Source: Schoenoplectus triqueter | Taxonomy: Eukaryota > Streptophyta > Magnoliopsida > Poales > Cyperaceae | Reading direction: 5' to 3' | NCBI GenBank assembly: GCA_964058805.1 | Contig: CAXKVV010000194.1 | Location: forward strand, 1 to 35,426 | Length of the DNA stretch: 35,426 bases | Shown here: one piece after another, positions 1 to 11,000 of the stretch | Layout: each line of letters opens with the position of its first letter | Position numbering within the stretch: the first letter of the stretch is position 1 | The notes under the pieces: generated by a model | The model's input: only the letters and a program-made list of their open reading frames with translations | The model's database searches: none | Told to the model about the DNA's origin: nothing | Program-made: the position numbers and the translations under genes

Positions 1-37
1 ACCCAATAGCAAATCCCAAGAAAAACCCGGCAAACAT
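1..37 (-). CDS. Possible 5' end of a gene leaving the left edge
   Basis: On the minus strand an ATG at 37-35 has an A at -3 and opens a frame with no stop before the window edge, giving MFAGFFLGFAIG. The 12 residues are strongly hydrophobic and glycine-rich, as in an N-terminal signal anchor or membrane segment. Upstream (about 38-100) is less AT-rich than its surroundings and could be a 5' UTR. Plant synaptotagmin/tricalbin-like proteins start in a comparable way, but twelve residues cannot identify a family. The sequence to the left of the window is needed. Confidence 0.3.
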   Translation of the reverse strand, partial: MFAGFFLGFAIG

Positions 38-664
38 TGTGCTGTCGTAAGAGAGCGAGAGGTGCGCTTAGAAGGAAAAGGGAAGACGCTGGGAGCATAT
101 GACTTCTTTTTCTATTTTTCATTCTCCTCTTCTATGAAATGTTCACAATTAATATTAGAACCATCTAGAGCACTCAAGATATGTGACTGTGATCTATTCA
201 TTTTTTTATTGAATTTCCAGATTTTTTATTGTTCCTGATTGTTCTCAACTGTGGCAAATCACATTCAAACTTTTAATAGATATATAATATAATATCACCC
301 ACAAGTTCAGATATGCATAGCAAAGAACTGTGCAGAACTCAACGATATCAAACTGCTACAGGTCAAAGACAAACCTCAAGTAAACTTTTCCGAATATTAG
401 GTTTAGTTAATTTCAAAAATTACCACTGAATTGGTAGATAAATTCATGGATCACTGCTCTAAAGAGCCACCAATGAACTAAAATTTACATCTCTTTACGT
501 GTCTACTTCGTTCAAACCCTTTTTTATATATTTTTCTCCAGCAATTTCATATTAAAATTTCTGAGATAATAAAATTTCTAATTATCCCTTTAAGTCGTCT
601 GTTTTCTATGTTTGCCTTGTCCAAACAAACCACAATGAATTTGAGTTTGACCAAATAATTTCAT
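38..664. other. Intergenic, no gene seen
   Basis: AT-rich DNA with many stops in all frames. The first 60 bases may be 5' UTR or promoter of the gene at the left edge. No RNA gene or repeat was recognised here. Confidence 0.5.
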
Positions 665-1017
665 GGGTGGGGATCCTTGACAATCACTATTTTGACAATC
701 TTGACAATGAATTTTTTAAATAAATTTGAAAAAAAATCTTAAAAATAGGAAAAATTTATATATATGTTTATTTAACATTATCATATAATTTTATTATCAT
801 TTGGTACTCCATAAAAAACTATTAAATTGAAACCGTTGCAAATTATATAATTTTTTTGATGGTCTTTAATCAACTATAAAATGATTATGAAGTTACATAA
901 AATTTAAAATATTATCAATCTATAAGTAAAATAACATACCTATAAATATTTTTTTATATTTGTCTGAAATTTCATTATCAAAATTGTCAAAATAACCCAT
1001 TGTCAAGGGACTCACTT
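665..1017. mobile_element. Foldback MITE, family copy 1
   Basis: The left end carries GGGGATCCTTGACAAT and TTTTGACAATCTTGACAATGA. The right end carries their inverted counterparts (TTGTCAAAATAACCC, TTGTCAAGGGA). The terminal inverted repeats are imperfect and run roughly 50 bp. The inside is AT-rich and non-coding. The interior piece around 830-845 (AATTGAAACCGTTGCAAATTA) recurs inverted in the copy at 25195-25500. No clean target-site duplication is visible. It is a non-autonomous DNA element; the superfamily is not assigned. Confidence 0.7.
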
Positions 1018-1194
1018 ATTTTATTCTCCTGAAAACAGAAGTTAGATTGCATAATACATGCAGTGATGCGTGTATTTGGGCTGTCCATTTAAGTTCATTT
1101 AGAAATTAGATTTATTTGGGCTGTCCAACTCCAGCCTTGTTCTTCACTTCTAATCCCATCCTAGTTAGTAGTTACTAATGGCATTGAACCTGGA

Positions 1195-1392
1195 CATTAC
1201 AAATTTCATACAGTTTTAGTGGATACAATTTTAATAGTCACTGATAGAATATTAAATGATATTTAAATTGCATGAGATTTGAAATACAAATTAATTTATA
1301 AATATAGAGATATATCTTTTTTTTCCAATTTATTTGAATAACCATTGTCAAAATTGTCAACCATACATTATCAAGGGATCCCCCTCTATATG
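1195..1392. mobile_element. Foldback MITE, partial family copy 2
   Basis: The right-hand part matches the end of copy 1 (CATTGTCAAAATTGTCAA, then ATTATCAAGGGATCC near 1364-1380). The interior near 1250-1280 (TTAAATTGCATGAGATTTGAA) matches the interior of the copy at 25195-25500. The left terminus with the inverted repeat is missing or too diverged to see, so this is a truncated copy. Confidence 0.6.
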
Positions 1393-3167
1393 CATATCCT
1401 ATTAAACAGAAATTATCATACTTAAATTTTAGGAGAGAGAAAAAACTTACAGGTTTTTTATATAAATATATACTGCTCATTTTTTTCCGGGTGGCTTAAT
1501 TTTGTTGAGATGAGAAAATGAAATCCAATACAACGCAAGCAAACTTTCAGGACAGATCTTTACCGTTCTGTATGCATCAAGATCCATGCACGGTTGCTTG
1601 CATGGAGGAAAAGCACCATCGGACAAGGGGTAATATTTTTAACTGGTGGTATAAGAGCATTTCGATGGGAGTTTTTATTGAGTTTCTATCATTATGTGTT
1701 ACTGTTTATTTTTTATTTTAGTGTTGGAGAGAGTTTCTAATTTAGAAACTGTGATTATAATTGGCACGTCAGATTAGTAACTCATTTAATTTAGCATTGG
1801 AGGGGGATGGGCAAGTGCAGAGGCACAAATTTTTCCTTGTAATTGTTGTTTGACGCGAGCGATAATTGTCCGTTTGACATAAAAACTATCATCACGCGGT
1901 TTTAACGTTAGAAAAGGTTAATTATAATTAACAACTTTCCTGATATGATTAATTAAGAGTTTAAAAACGGTTTCAACTTTAAGAATTCCCTCTTCTTCTT
2001 TTTTCATAACTGATACTATTGACTGCATTTCACAAGATGAAACTTTTGACCACGACCTTCTAATTAAATAAGAAAAAGAAATGGACCGCATTTACCAAAA
2101 GAGCTTTCACAATGCGTAGAGGTATTTGTATAAGATTACTAGGCTTTTTGATTTTATATTTGTATCGCCAACCTAGTGCATTGAGACAATAAACAATTAA
2201 ACACTGGTATACTAGTTCACAATTCCTCCAACGGCATATGGTCGATCAAATTTACCAGAATATAAACTGAATAAATAATGAAGCAATTATTAAGCTAAGG
2301 GGTTGTGTCCATGCTTCCTCACATATCTGATGTATATGTATTTTTGAAACAGGATCTGACTTGTACTGGTATTTCGTTAAAAACAAAACCTGATCGTGAA
2401 GCTGTAAGTGCAATTGCGATTGCGAACAAGTGCCCAACAAAGGAGCAAAACTTTATTTTCAGAGATAGTAAAATTAAATTTATTTTCAGTAGGGAACAAA
2501 ATTTGAAAATTTTCTTCAACATAAACATATTTTTCTGTTTTTCTAAAACGTATATAATTACAATGGTAGTTCTGAAAAGAATTTCAGCCAAGGAGGGCGG
2601 CGGCTCCCCTTGCAACCATGTGGTTTCACCACTGTATACGTCTATATATAGGTTTCAGAACTAATGTTTGGTATGAGAAACTTAAATGCAAATTTAATGA
2701 TTCAAATTCTTCATTTGCTAATTGTTACAATTCAAATATTAATTAGCAAACAGTTTTAGCTAAAAATGTACTAAATGTTCACTTCTATTGCCCCAGGTCA
2801 GAGGTCTCGGTATTGGTGCTTTCACAATCGCAATGCAAAATGATTTTGTTTCGTAAAGAATTACTTAATTGGATGAAGAGAAAATAACAAAATGAACAAT
2901 AGACAATCTTAAAAAAGACAATAAAAGGAACAAAAAATCCTAAAATAGGCAGGTCTCCATGGACTTGCACTAAATTGTGTGATTGCATAATCAATTAACA
3001 TCATCATAATTAATTGAGTTGTTATACTTGTTGACAATTTACACTACCAACTTTGATCAAACGGTAATTTGGCTAATTCATGTCAAATCATAAATACTTA
3101 CAAATTCAAGCATTGCTCGGTATATATAAGAGTCCATGACATGTGAGAGAGCCAACACATACTGAGC
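1393..3167. other. Intergenic, no gene seen
   Basis: AT-rich sequence with only short, composition-driven open frames on both strands. None shows a family motif or splice structure. The part nearest 3167 lies downstream of the MIR167 hairpin and may include the 3' end of its primary transcript. Confidence 0.5.
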
Positions 3168-3292
3168 CCAAGAGAGAACAAGTGAAGCTGTCATAGCATG
3201 ACCTAGCCAAAGAGCATTTGAAGTTCTGTACCTCCATTCCTTTCTCTCTCTTTGTAGGTTAGATCATGCTGGCAGCTTCACTGATGCTCCCA
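3168..3292 (-). ncRNA. MIR167: MIR167 microRNA precursor hairpin
   Basis: The reverse complement of 3260-3280 is TGAAGCTGCCAGCATGATCTA, the canonical mature plant miR167 sequence, on the 5' arm as in known MIR167 precursors. The 3' arm at 3181-3203 reads GGTCATGCTATGACAGCTTC plus ACT. It pairs with the miRNA apart from one C:A mismatch and a 2-nt bulge, leaving 2-nt 3' overhangs as expected of a Dicer-like duplex. The loop is about 56 nt, and the lower stem continues several pairs outward (about 3290 with 3170). miR167 is known to guide cleavage of ARF6/ARF8 auxin-response-factor mRNAs and, in Arabidopsis, IAR3. The strand is set by the miRNA sense and by a TATA box just upstream on the same strand. 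Confidence 0.95.
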
Positions 3293-3344
3293 AGGGCATA
3301 TCAATTCACTTGCGCAGATGCTTCATTTTATCCTCAAACTGGTG

Positions 3345-3354
3345 CCTATTTATA
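3345..3354 (-). promoter_or_regulatory. TATA box of MIR167
   Basis: The minus strand reads TCTATAAATAGGC, an excellent plant TATA box. It lies about 65 bp upstream of the miRNA 5' end. A start site 25-35 bp downstream (about 3315-3325) would put the hairpin very near the 5' end of the primary transcript. Pyrimidine-rich runs on the minus strand (plus-strand GA runs at 3396-3420) lie just upstream, as is common in plant core promoters. Confidence 0.7.
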
Positions 3355-3433
3355 GAATGAAAGAAGAATATTTTAAAGCGATATAGAAATTCAAATGAGA
3401 GAGAGAGAGGGAGGGAGGGACAAGAGCACATGG

Positions 3434-3439
3434 GAGACA
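3434..3439 (-). promoter_or_regulatory. AuxRE-like TGTCTC in the MIR167 promoter
   Basis: The plus strand reads GAGACA, so the minus strand is TGTCTC, the classical auxin response element. It lies about 80 bp upstream of the MIR167 TATA box. A hexamer this short is expected by chance about once per 2 kb, so this is only suggestive. Confidence 0.3.
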
Positions 3440-3594
3440 AATTTAAGGGGGCTCGATGTAGGCATTGTAGAGAGAGAAAGGAGATGGAGAGGAGGTGCAA
3501 GAGCATCCCAAGGAGATGGCGCGGAAAGTCAATTGAAGTATGGATTGATGAGAGCCAATCAGAAGCGAGTAAACATTTGCTTAATATAATGCAG

Positions 3595-3604
3595 CACGTG
3601 TCGG
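3595..3604. promoter_or_regulatory. G-box fused to TGTCGG ARF-type site
   Basis: The sequence CACGTGTCGG joins a perfect G-box (3595-3600; bZIP/bHLH target) with TGTCGG (3599-3604), the hexamer preferred by ARF DNA-binding domains in published binding work. It lies about 240 bp upstream of the MIR167 TATA box. Whether it is functional is inference. Confidence 0.35.
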
Positions 3605-3671
3605 AAGGAGATGCCCATATTGACTGGTACAAAGTCAGAATACACTATTTGACTATCTAATTATTATTATT

Positions 3672-3698
<27 letters not shown>
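3672..3698. repeat. (GA)n microsatellite
   Basis: A run of 27 bp of alternating A and G (CT repeat on the transcribed strand of MIR167). Shorter GA-rich stretches lie at 3396-3420 and 3468-3480. Confidence 0.9.
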
Positions 3699-3702
<4 letters not shown>

Positions 3703-4780
3703 ATCCAAGAAATTGAAGTCATGTGGTAGATTTGTACATAGCTTGACTGTCAATTTCTGATTCTTACCCCTTGAATGGAAAGTACCAAAGAAGACCAACG
3801 ACAGGTAAACTTTTTCTGAAACTCTAACAGCACGTTACTTAAAAGAAAAAAAATGTAAATTTTACTTGGTTGGATTTCCACACGTCTTTACAGGCCTGCT
3901 TGATTTGATTAAGTATCAAATTGAGTCGAACCCACGTTAAAGATCTCACGTTCTTGTGCTCAAACTAATTCGATCTCAATTTTGAACTTCATGTGGGTTT
4001 CAATTACTATTTTTTCGCAGTTATTTTTCATTTGTTTTTTTGACAAATAAAAGTGCAAATAATAAACAGCCGTTTTAAGTTGATGAATTTTCATTAATTA
4101 TCGATTCGTGTTTATCTTATAGAAGCAAGTTTTGGAGGAACATACACTGATCCAGCAAACTGATCATCTTGCATTTAAAAAAAATACTGCATACTATTGA
4201 CTCAGATAAATTTATATATTAAGTATAAATTAAGCTGTCCAGGACAGACTTGAATCCAAACAATTTCAAATTTTAACTGGAATCAAATTTGCTCCCTACT
4301 GGCATCTCAAGTTGTTAGAACCAGTCCACTTCTTCAAATTAACTTTCACAGCAAATACTCTAGTCGCCTGATGCCATGTCTTGCTTGTAGATGACGAAAC
4401 GATTTAGAGAACCCAATGTCTCTGACTTACAGAAATCTAAGATAAGCGATAGATTAAGAGAGGTAGCAGGGCAACACGTGGAATCATGGCTATAAATGCC
4501 ATAAATCACAAATTATCAATATTTCCTTATTACCATATTTTAAAGGCACATGGGAGAACAAGACAGAGATCAACAAATACCGAACCCACAAGGGCAAGTC
4601 AATTATCTATGCAACCTTACCATGGTAGTCTGATTACGGATTTCCTTGTGCAAATACCATACCCGTTAGTGGCAAACCAAAGAAAGAATACATGTTTTCA
4701 GTTAACCGCTTTGGTTAACTGGGTAGCAATGTAGCGCTGGTAAAGGATAAGTAGACATCCCTTCTACTAAACATTTGCAT

Positions 4781-4783
<3 letters not shown>
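3699..4783. other. Intergenic, no gene seen
   Basis: AT-rich DNA between the MIR167 promoter and an AT microsatellite. The one longer frame (4486-4734, plus) has no recognisable motif and no splice partners. No feature supported. Confidence 0.5.

Positions 4784-4841
<58 letters not shown>
4784..4841. repeat. (AT)n microsatellite
   Basis: An uninterrupted run of about 58 bp of alternating A and T. Such runs are self-complementary and highly length-variable; the true length may differ from the assembled one. Confidence 0.95.
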
Positions 4842-4845
<4 letters not shown>

Positions 4846-5076
4846 AGTAGACGAAAAAAAATCGTTGTTTAATGACTAGAAAAATAAAAATAACAGAGGA
4901 CTTGTAATCAACTTGCAGAGCGCGTAAAAGCTTAGCCCCTCAACTCAGAGCTGAATGTAGCCATACCTAATTATAATTATTGAGGGAGCAAGCACAAGTG
5001 AATATAAATACAGGAAAATTTTGCCTCAAATGGTACTGCCGTATTCAATAAATAGAACAATTAAAAAAAATGAATT

Positions 5077-8000
5077 CTAGCTCTGACAAGAAATGGAGCT
5101 GAGCGAAGAGTAAATTTTTTCTGCTGTAGGTCGGTCTGATGGTTCTCCTTTAGTGCACTGGTAAAATAGGTCTATCATTAAATTAAGCTTATCAGCATCT
5201 GAGTCGGATGTTAGTCCGAGCTTTATTCTCGTCATGCTGTTATCCAGTGAGAAGAACTCCTCCAGTTGCTTTGTTAGTCTTGGACCTTCTCTCATCTGTT
5301 AATCATCACATTATAAAACACAAGGGAACCAAGTTAACTCCACTGAAATCAACTCCAGCTATTCTTAATTTTAAGTTTCCTTTATTGAAAATTTGAAATG
5401 AAGATACATACTTGTAAACAGTTATAAATTTCAGGCTCAGACAGGCCATGGTATGGCACTTGAAGGGTTAGCAGTTCCAGTAGTAAGCAACCATAAGACC
5501 ATATATCCACCTCCTACAAAACCAATAACGAAGAATTAGAGTTTGCAAACCAAATAGAAGCTAACCATGACACACGCTTGTCATAGCAAAGAACAGAAGG
5601 CAAGCCCCAGCTGACACAGTTGGAGGTTCCGGTCAATCAGATCTTCTGCAGAAGTAGGTAGCAGAAGTCTCCCCCTTTTATTTATCCAGAACAGGTAATC
5701 CAAAACTTTTTACTTGTCCATGTGTGGCAAGCCCACATTCATTACAACCGAAAATGGGCATAATAACAAAATATAAAGCAGGTTTCTTTGGCGAGTTGCC
5801 AACATTTAACATTACATGCAGCAACTAACATACAACTAGTATTATGCAACATTCCTCAAGATTGCCAACATTTAGATAAATTGGAAATATACCAAAACAT
5901 TAAAATTACAACTGCAGTCACAAAAGGAGTCCAAAGACTCATTTCTCTTAACATTTTGGGGAAATTTTATTATCAAAAGGATGCAACCATACTTATCAGA
6001 CTAATGACAAAGTTTGGCAAATATCTAAAACAACGGAAGTATTATCTGCAAATACAACAAACAAAGAATCCTGCTTACAATCATAACTACAGGTAGAAGT
6101 TACGAACATAAAAGAAATGAAAATTAATCAAAAGCATGAAGGTAGAAAGAGCAGTACCATGCCATATTGGTTTCTCCTGTGCATGGCACATAAGACCTCA
6201 GGAGCCATCCAACGTGGTGTACCGACACAGACACAAGGTGGATATACGCCATAGTGAGCAATACAGCAAGTGTGGGACTGGGAATGTAGTGGGACCGACT
6301 GGTCAAAGTCAGTAAGTTTGACCAGAGGTGTGCCATCACTTTGTCTTGATTCCAGATCCACTAAAATATTTTCACTTTTCACATCTCGGTGTATTATCTG
6401 CTTTGAGTGCAGTTCGACAAGTGCGCGTGAGATCTCTCTTGCCATATGGAAGGCCATGTCAATACTTACCCGCTTCTCCCCATCCTTGATAAGTTTCTCT
6501 ATATAACCCTATAATTGTTTATACATGTACATCTGAAAATCAATATGAAGTTTTGACTGGTACGAAAAGGTTGAAAGTTGATAAATTATTTTGGCAGACA
6601 TTTAAACTATGTTATTAACTCAACCATGTCCCCTGGTGAGGCTTCAAAGAGGAACAAATTATTTAACCACCAAATCGTACAGCTAAGCATTGCTTGTTCT
6701 AGATTTAAACCAATTTACTCTCAACCAATCCTCCTATCCTGCAGTCAAGTACATATGCCATTGAATTAACCCGATCCATCAACAGCTCACCTCAACTGTG
6801 CTGTTACGCCTCGATAGTCCTCAACCAACACTATCTCTATCCTCAGTTGCAGAAGTGAACAATCAGCAACACAAGTTGTAATAGGAAAAAAGGATTCATG
6901 GCAGTCAAACAGAACAAAAACATTCAGTACCTTTAAGGAGCCTCCTCTGACATACTCCATGGCGATAACAGTTTGCAAAAGCCTGTACTCCTTACCACTA
7001 CCATCAGAATCTGGAACCCACTTGCAAGAGAGCTGGTGGCCATAAATGTCAACAATAGAACTATGGTTTCTGAGAGCACCAAGCATCCTCACTTCAGCCA
7101 AAAATTTGTGCTCAAATTCTCTTATCTTCTCACTCGAAGCAGCACGTGTATCCAGATAACGCACCTAAAATGTGTATGTATTCTTTATATAATCAGAGCA
7201 AATACAAGCAACCAGAAATGCAATTATCCTAAACCTTTATTGTTTTGGTGTTATAGAAAGAATACTTCACATTTTTTAAGTTCTTATTGGAATGATCATA
7301 TAATAACAATTTACATGACCGGCTTAAAATGCAACAAATAGGTACCTTAACAGCAGCATCGATGTCTCCAAGTTTACAATAATAAACTGATCGAGCAGGT
7401 GTTTTCTCAATCTCTCGGCACATTGAGGGTGTTGGAAAAGAGCAACCCAAAATTGAAGCTTCCTTCCACAATGGAACATGAAGTCTGCTCAGTGGAATGT
7501 ACCTGAACATTATAAAGGAAGAAATAATTTTGAGGCCCAGTAACTACATGAAGCATTAAACTATTCTATTTATGTTTGATACAGAAAAAGGAGATGACAT
7601 AAAGTAGTCTTAATTTGATGGAACAATATTTCCAGAGCCCATCACAAAAGTAAATATTAATCCAAAGTATTACATAATAAGAAATTCTTATGACAAACAA
7701 TACATAACAGAAATGAATGACAACAACCTTACAGAGTCGTAACACCAATGGCTTAGACAATATTAATTACAATGACTAAAGAACTATTGATGTACCCAAT
7801 TATCACTCCTGTGAAGAGGAATGAGAATGGAACAAAGAATGGAAATAAAGATGGGCGTCAACCTGGAAAAGTACTCAGGATCAGTCTCCTCGCGAATATT
7901 AGTAGGATAGCATGCATCGACAATCATACGCGCCAATGAATTGCCTCTTTTTACCCGAATAGCATTCCAGGCATGAGGCATGAAGTCTAGATAGCCCCTC

Positions 8001-11000
8001 ACTAGCTCACATGGTATAGGAGGATTCATCCGATCACAGAGATACTGCAACAATGTACAGTTACACTAGTATAGAAGATAGAACAGTATATATTACATAC
8101 AAAGGATTATTTCTCTTAAGATAATATTACCTTCATGAGTAATGCTCTGTGTCGACAGACACCAAATCGGAGAGTTCCCAATGGTACAACATTCGAGTTG
8201 CGCGTCTCCTTTATGTACCGAAGAGACTTGTCACATAATTCAGCAAAATCAGGGTTACCGAAAGGACTGCCAACTGTTTGTCTGCTTGCGGCTTCCCCAA
8301 CACCAAAAAGATCACTGCAGTTCCCATTTACAACTTCATTTCTGACTCCGCCACATGTACAGACAAAAGGCTGCTCCTTTGTAAGACTAACAATGGCTCG
8401 TCGGGTACGCATGAGGGAGCCTGTACGGTCAGCTCCTCCAAAGCAGTCTGAAACAAAAAGGGCCAGAATCGATGCTCTTAGCACTACATTGTCTACCTCA
8501 TTTTCTATATCTTGCTCAGTCAGGTTGGGTCTTTGCAGGCTCGAAAGGAGAAACTGTGCTGAGACTACGATTGAATCTAGCTCCTCATCTTGTTCTCTGC
8601 ATTAAATCACAAAAATAAAGGAAAATTTCCTGACGTTATTCCTATGACTGAAAATTGATAATAGTTTTCATTCAAAATACAAAGAAACAAAAAATAATCA
8701 ATACGAAAATGCATGCCTTCTTTTACACTTCATTTCTAATCTTAATATCTCATATAGAATATTCAAGGTATTAACATTTTCAGAAGAGATGCTAAGGAAA
8801 GAGCAAACAAGATATTCCTTGCAACGGTACTGCAGATGTTTTTTAGTCCGAAGATGCAACCTAAAGATATTCAATGCTCACACAATCCAATTCAAATAAA
8901 AATTTTCCAACAGAAAATCTTTCACTACAAACCTGTCTAGAAGAATAACCTCACGTGAGTCCTGACACATAGTATGTTTGTAGTCCTCAAGCGGCATGAA
9001 CGGCTGGTCACGACCAGCATCATAGAACCCATCAGGCATATGGTCACCGACACCACAAAATGACTCAATGCTGTATTTGTATGACGGATTTTGGCAAACC
9101 CCGGCTGGCTGCCGCCTCACCTTGCTTGGTTTGGGGTTGCTATCAGGGTCTCGATCAGGATGCCTCTTTGAACATGGTACAAATCTCGAGCTTGCCTCCT
9201 CCCAGTCACAGCTATCCATCCCTATACTCGTGTCATCTGTCGTGAGCTCAGAATTTGATGAGCACTCTTCTTCCAGGTTCTGCTTCTGATGCAGATCAAC
9301 TTGCACACAATCAGATTGCAATGATGTAACTTCTTCTTCATCAGTCATGTTTACTGTCATGTCAATGGTGAGGTCAGATTTGTGTTCAGGTTCCGGTTTA
9401 AGATTGAAGGTAAGGTTGAGGTTGCGGCTATGGTTCAGATGATCCTCCCGAGCTCTTCGCTGTGGGCCTTCATGCCTCTTCCAGCTCTTTTTTGTTCGCT
9501 GTGTTGTCTGAATGTTAATGCGTCTGCCCCTATCAATCTCAGCTGATATGTCCAAAGATATGATTTTTTCATCTTTATGTGCTTCTTCATTGTTTCCTCT
9601 CATATCACAACATATCCAAGGAGGAACTTGACATGAATAACTTATCCTATTAAACTTCAGAAGATAACAAGACCAATTGAAATATTAAGCACAGAGGAAT
9701 ATACTCTAACACCAGTTGTCCTATCATGCTTCTATATATGTGGCTAAATTAGATCTGAACTGTAATATATCATTCCAACAAGGAGAAAAAGGAAACAATT
9801 TAATGCAACTATGCAAGTATACAACAAAAAACTAGAAATATAATCAAGTAAAAACACTGAGAGACCGTTATCAAGTGCAGAATGATTCATACCACTTTCA
9901 TGACAGTGAGAATTTCAAGACAGAACTGTATTGACTCTATTGGTGATAACTGATAACTCGATGATAAGTGCCAAACAATCAAATACCATGTGACTTTTGG
10001 TTTGTGATCAACCTAAACATAAATATTTTAATATAGTTGGTACCAAGTTAATAGCATAGAAGACAACAGAAAAGTCACCTGAAGATTAAAATACTGAAGG
10101 GCTGTCATGGAACGGAGATCAAGAGAAGATACGGACTTCAGCCGATTATTGGACAAGTCAAGATTTCGGAGGTATTTTAGAGAAGATATCTCCACCGGTA
10201 TATCACCAAGCTTATTGTTAGTGATTTTCAATACTCTAAGGAAACTCAGGTCGGCAATAGAATTAGGTAAACTTTTCAGTTTATTAAAGGAGAGATCCAG
10301 CTCTTCTAACTTGTTAAGAGATCCAATTTCAGGAGGGAAGTATCTACATTTTTGAAATAAGAAGTTTCAGGTCAAGTTAAAACAGTAATATAGAGAGAGA
10401 GAGTTGGGCCAGTGTTTTTTTAATACAATGATTAGATTAATCATATTATTAATAATAATAACGGGAAAAATCAAATTTTAATACTAAGGATGGCGGTGCG
10501 CCACTGGGATTGGCGCCAGTGGGAGTGCGTCACTCAAAATAATAAAAAAAAAGACGTCACTGACGGTGGCACGCTGCTATTCCTACTATTAAAATTTTAT
10601 TTTTATCATTATTATTATTAATAATATGATTAATCTAATTATTGTATTCAAAAATAAGTGGAGTTGGGCTATGGTGCTATGTATAACGCGGATCGCTCCT
10701 GTATTATGGATTGGTTCTTCATTATCAAAGTGCATTTTTACCCATTCAATCAAGGAAGTAGACAAGATTGAAGCTCCTAGCTTGGGTTCGGTTATTAAAT
10801 GGTCAATCCAACCGTAGGAAAATATTTTCATATGAATATCCAGATGTGGACTAAATTTTATATTTTTTAGCATTTTTTACTATTCTTTAAGATAGTTACA
10901 AAAACACTTCTTTTGCATGGCTCATAATAAAGATAGTTAGAAAAACACTTCTTTTGCATGGCTCAAAATAACTAAATCAAGTGATTTCCCAACTATCTTT

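Noticed and set aside
2305..2664. Plus-strand open frame of 119 residues
   Set aside because: Low-complexity, no homology that I recognise, no splice partners, overlapped by a similar frame on the other strand.
3395..3660. Overlapping frames rich in E, R and K
   Set aside because: They come from GA-rich promoter sequence upstream of MIR167; two frames are open at once because of the repeat composition.
5788..6096. Plus-strand open frame of 102 residues
   Set aside because: It lies in intron 8 of the kinase gene; composition is intron-like and no motif is present.
8135..8605. Plus-strand open frame of 156 residues
   Set aside because: Antisense to exon 4 of the LRR kinase, which carries the EDR1-type motifs.
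10670..10873. Open frames on both strands in intron 1 of the kinase gene
   Set aside because: No recognisable domain, and the exon junctions on either side join in phase without them.
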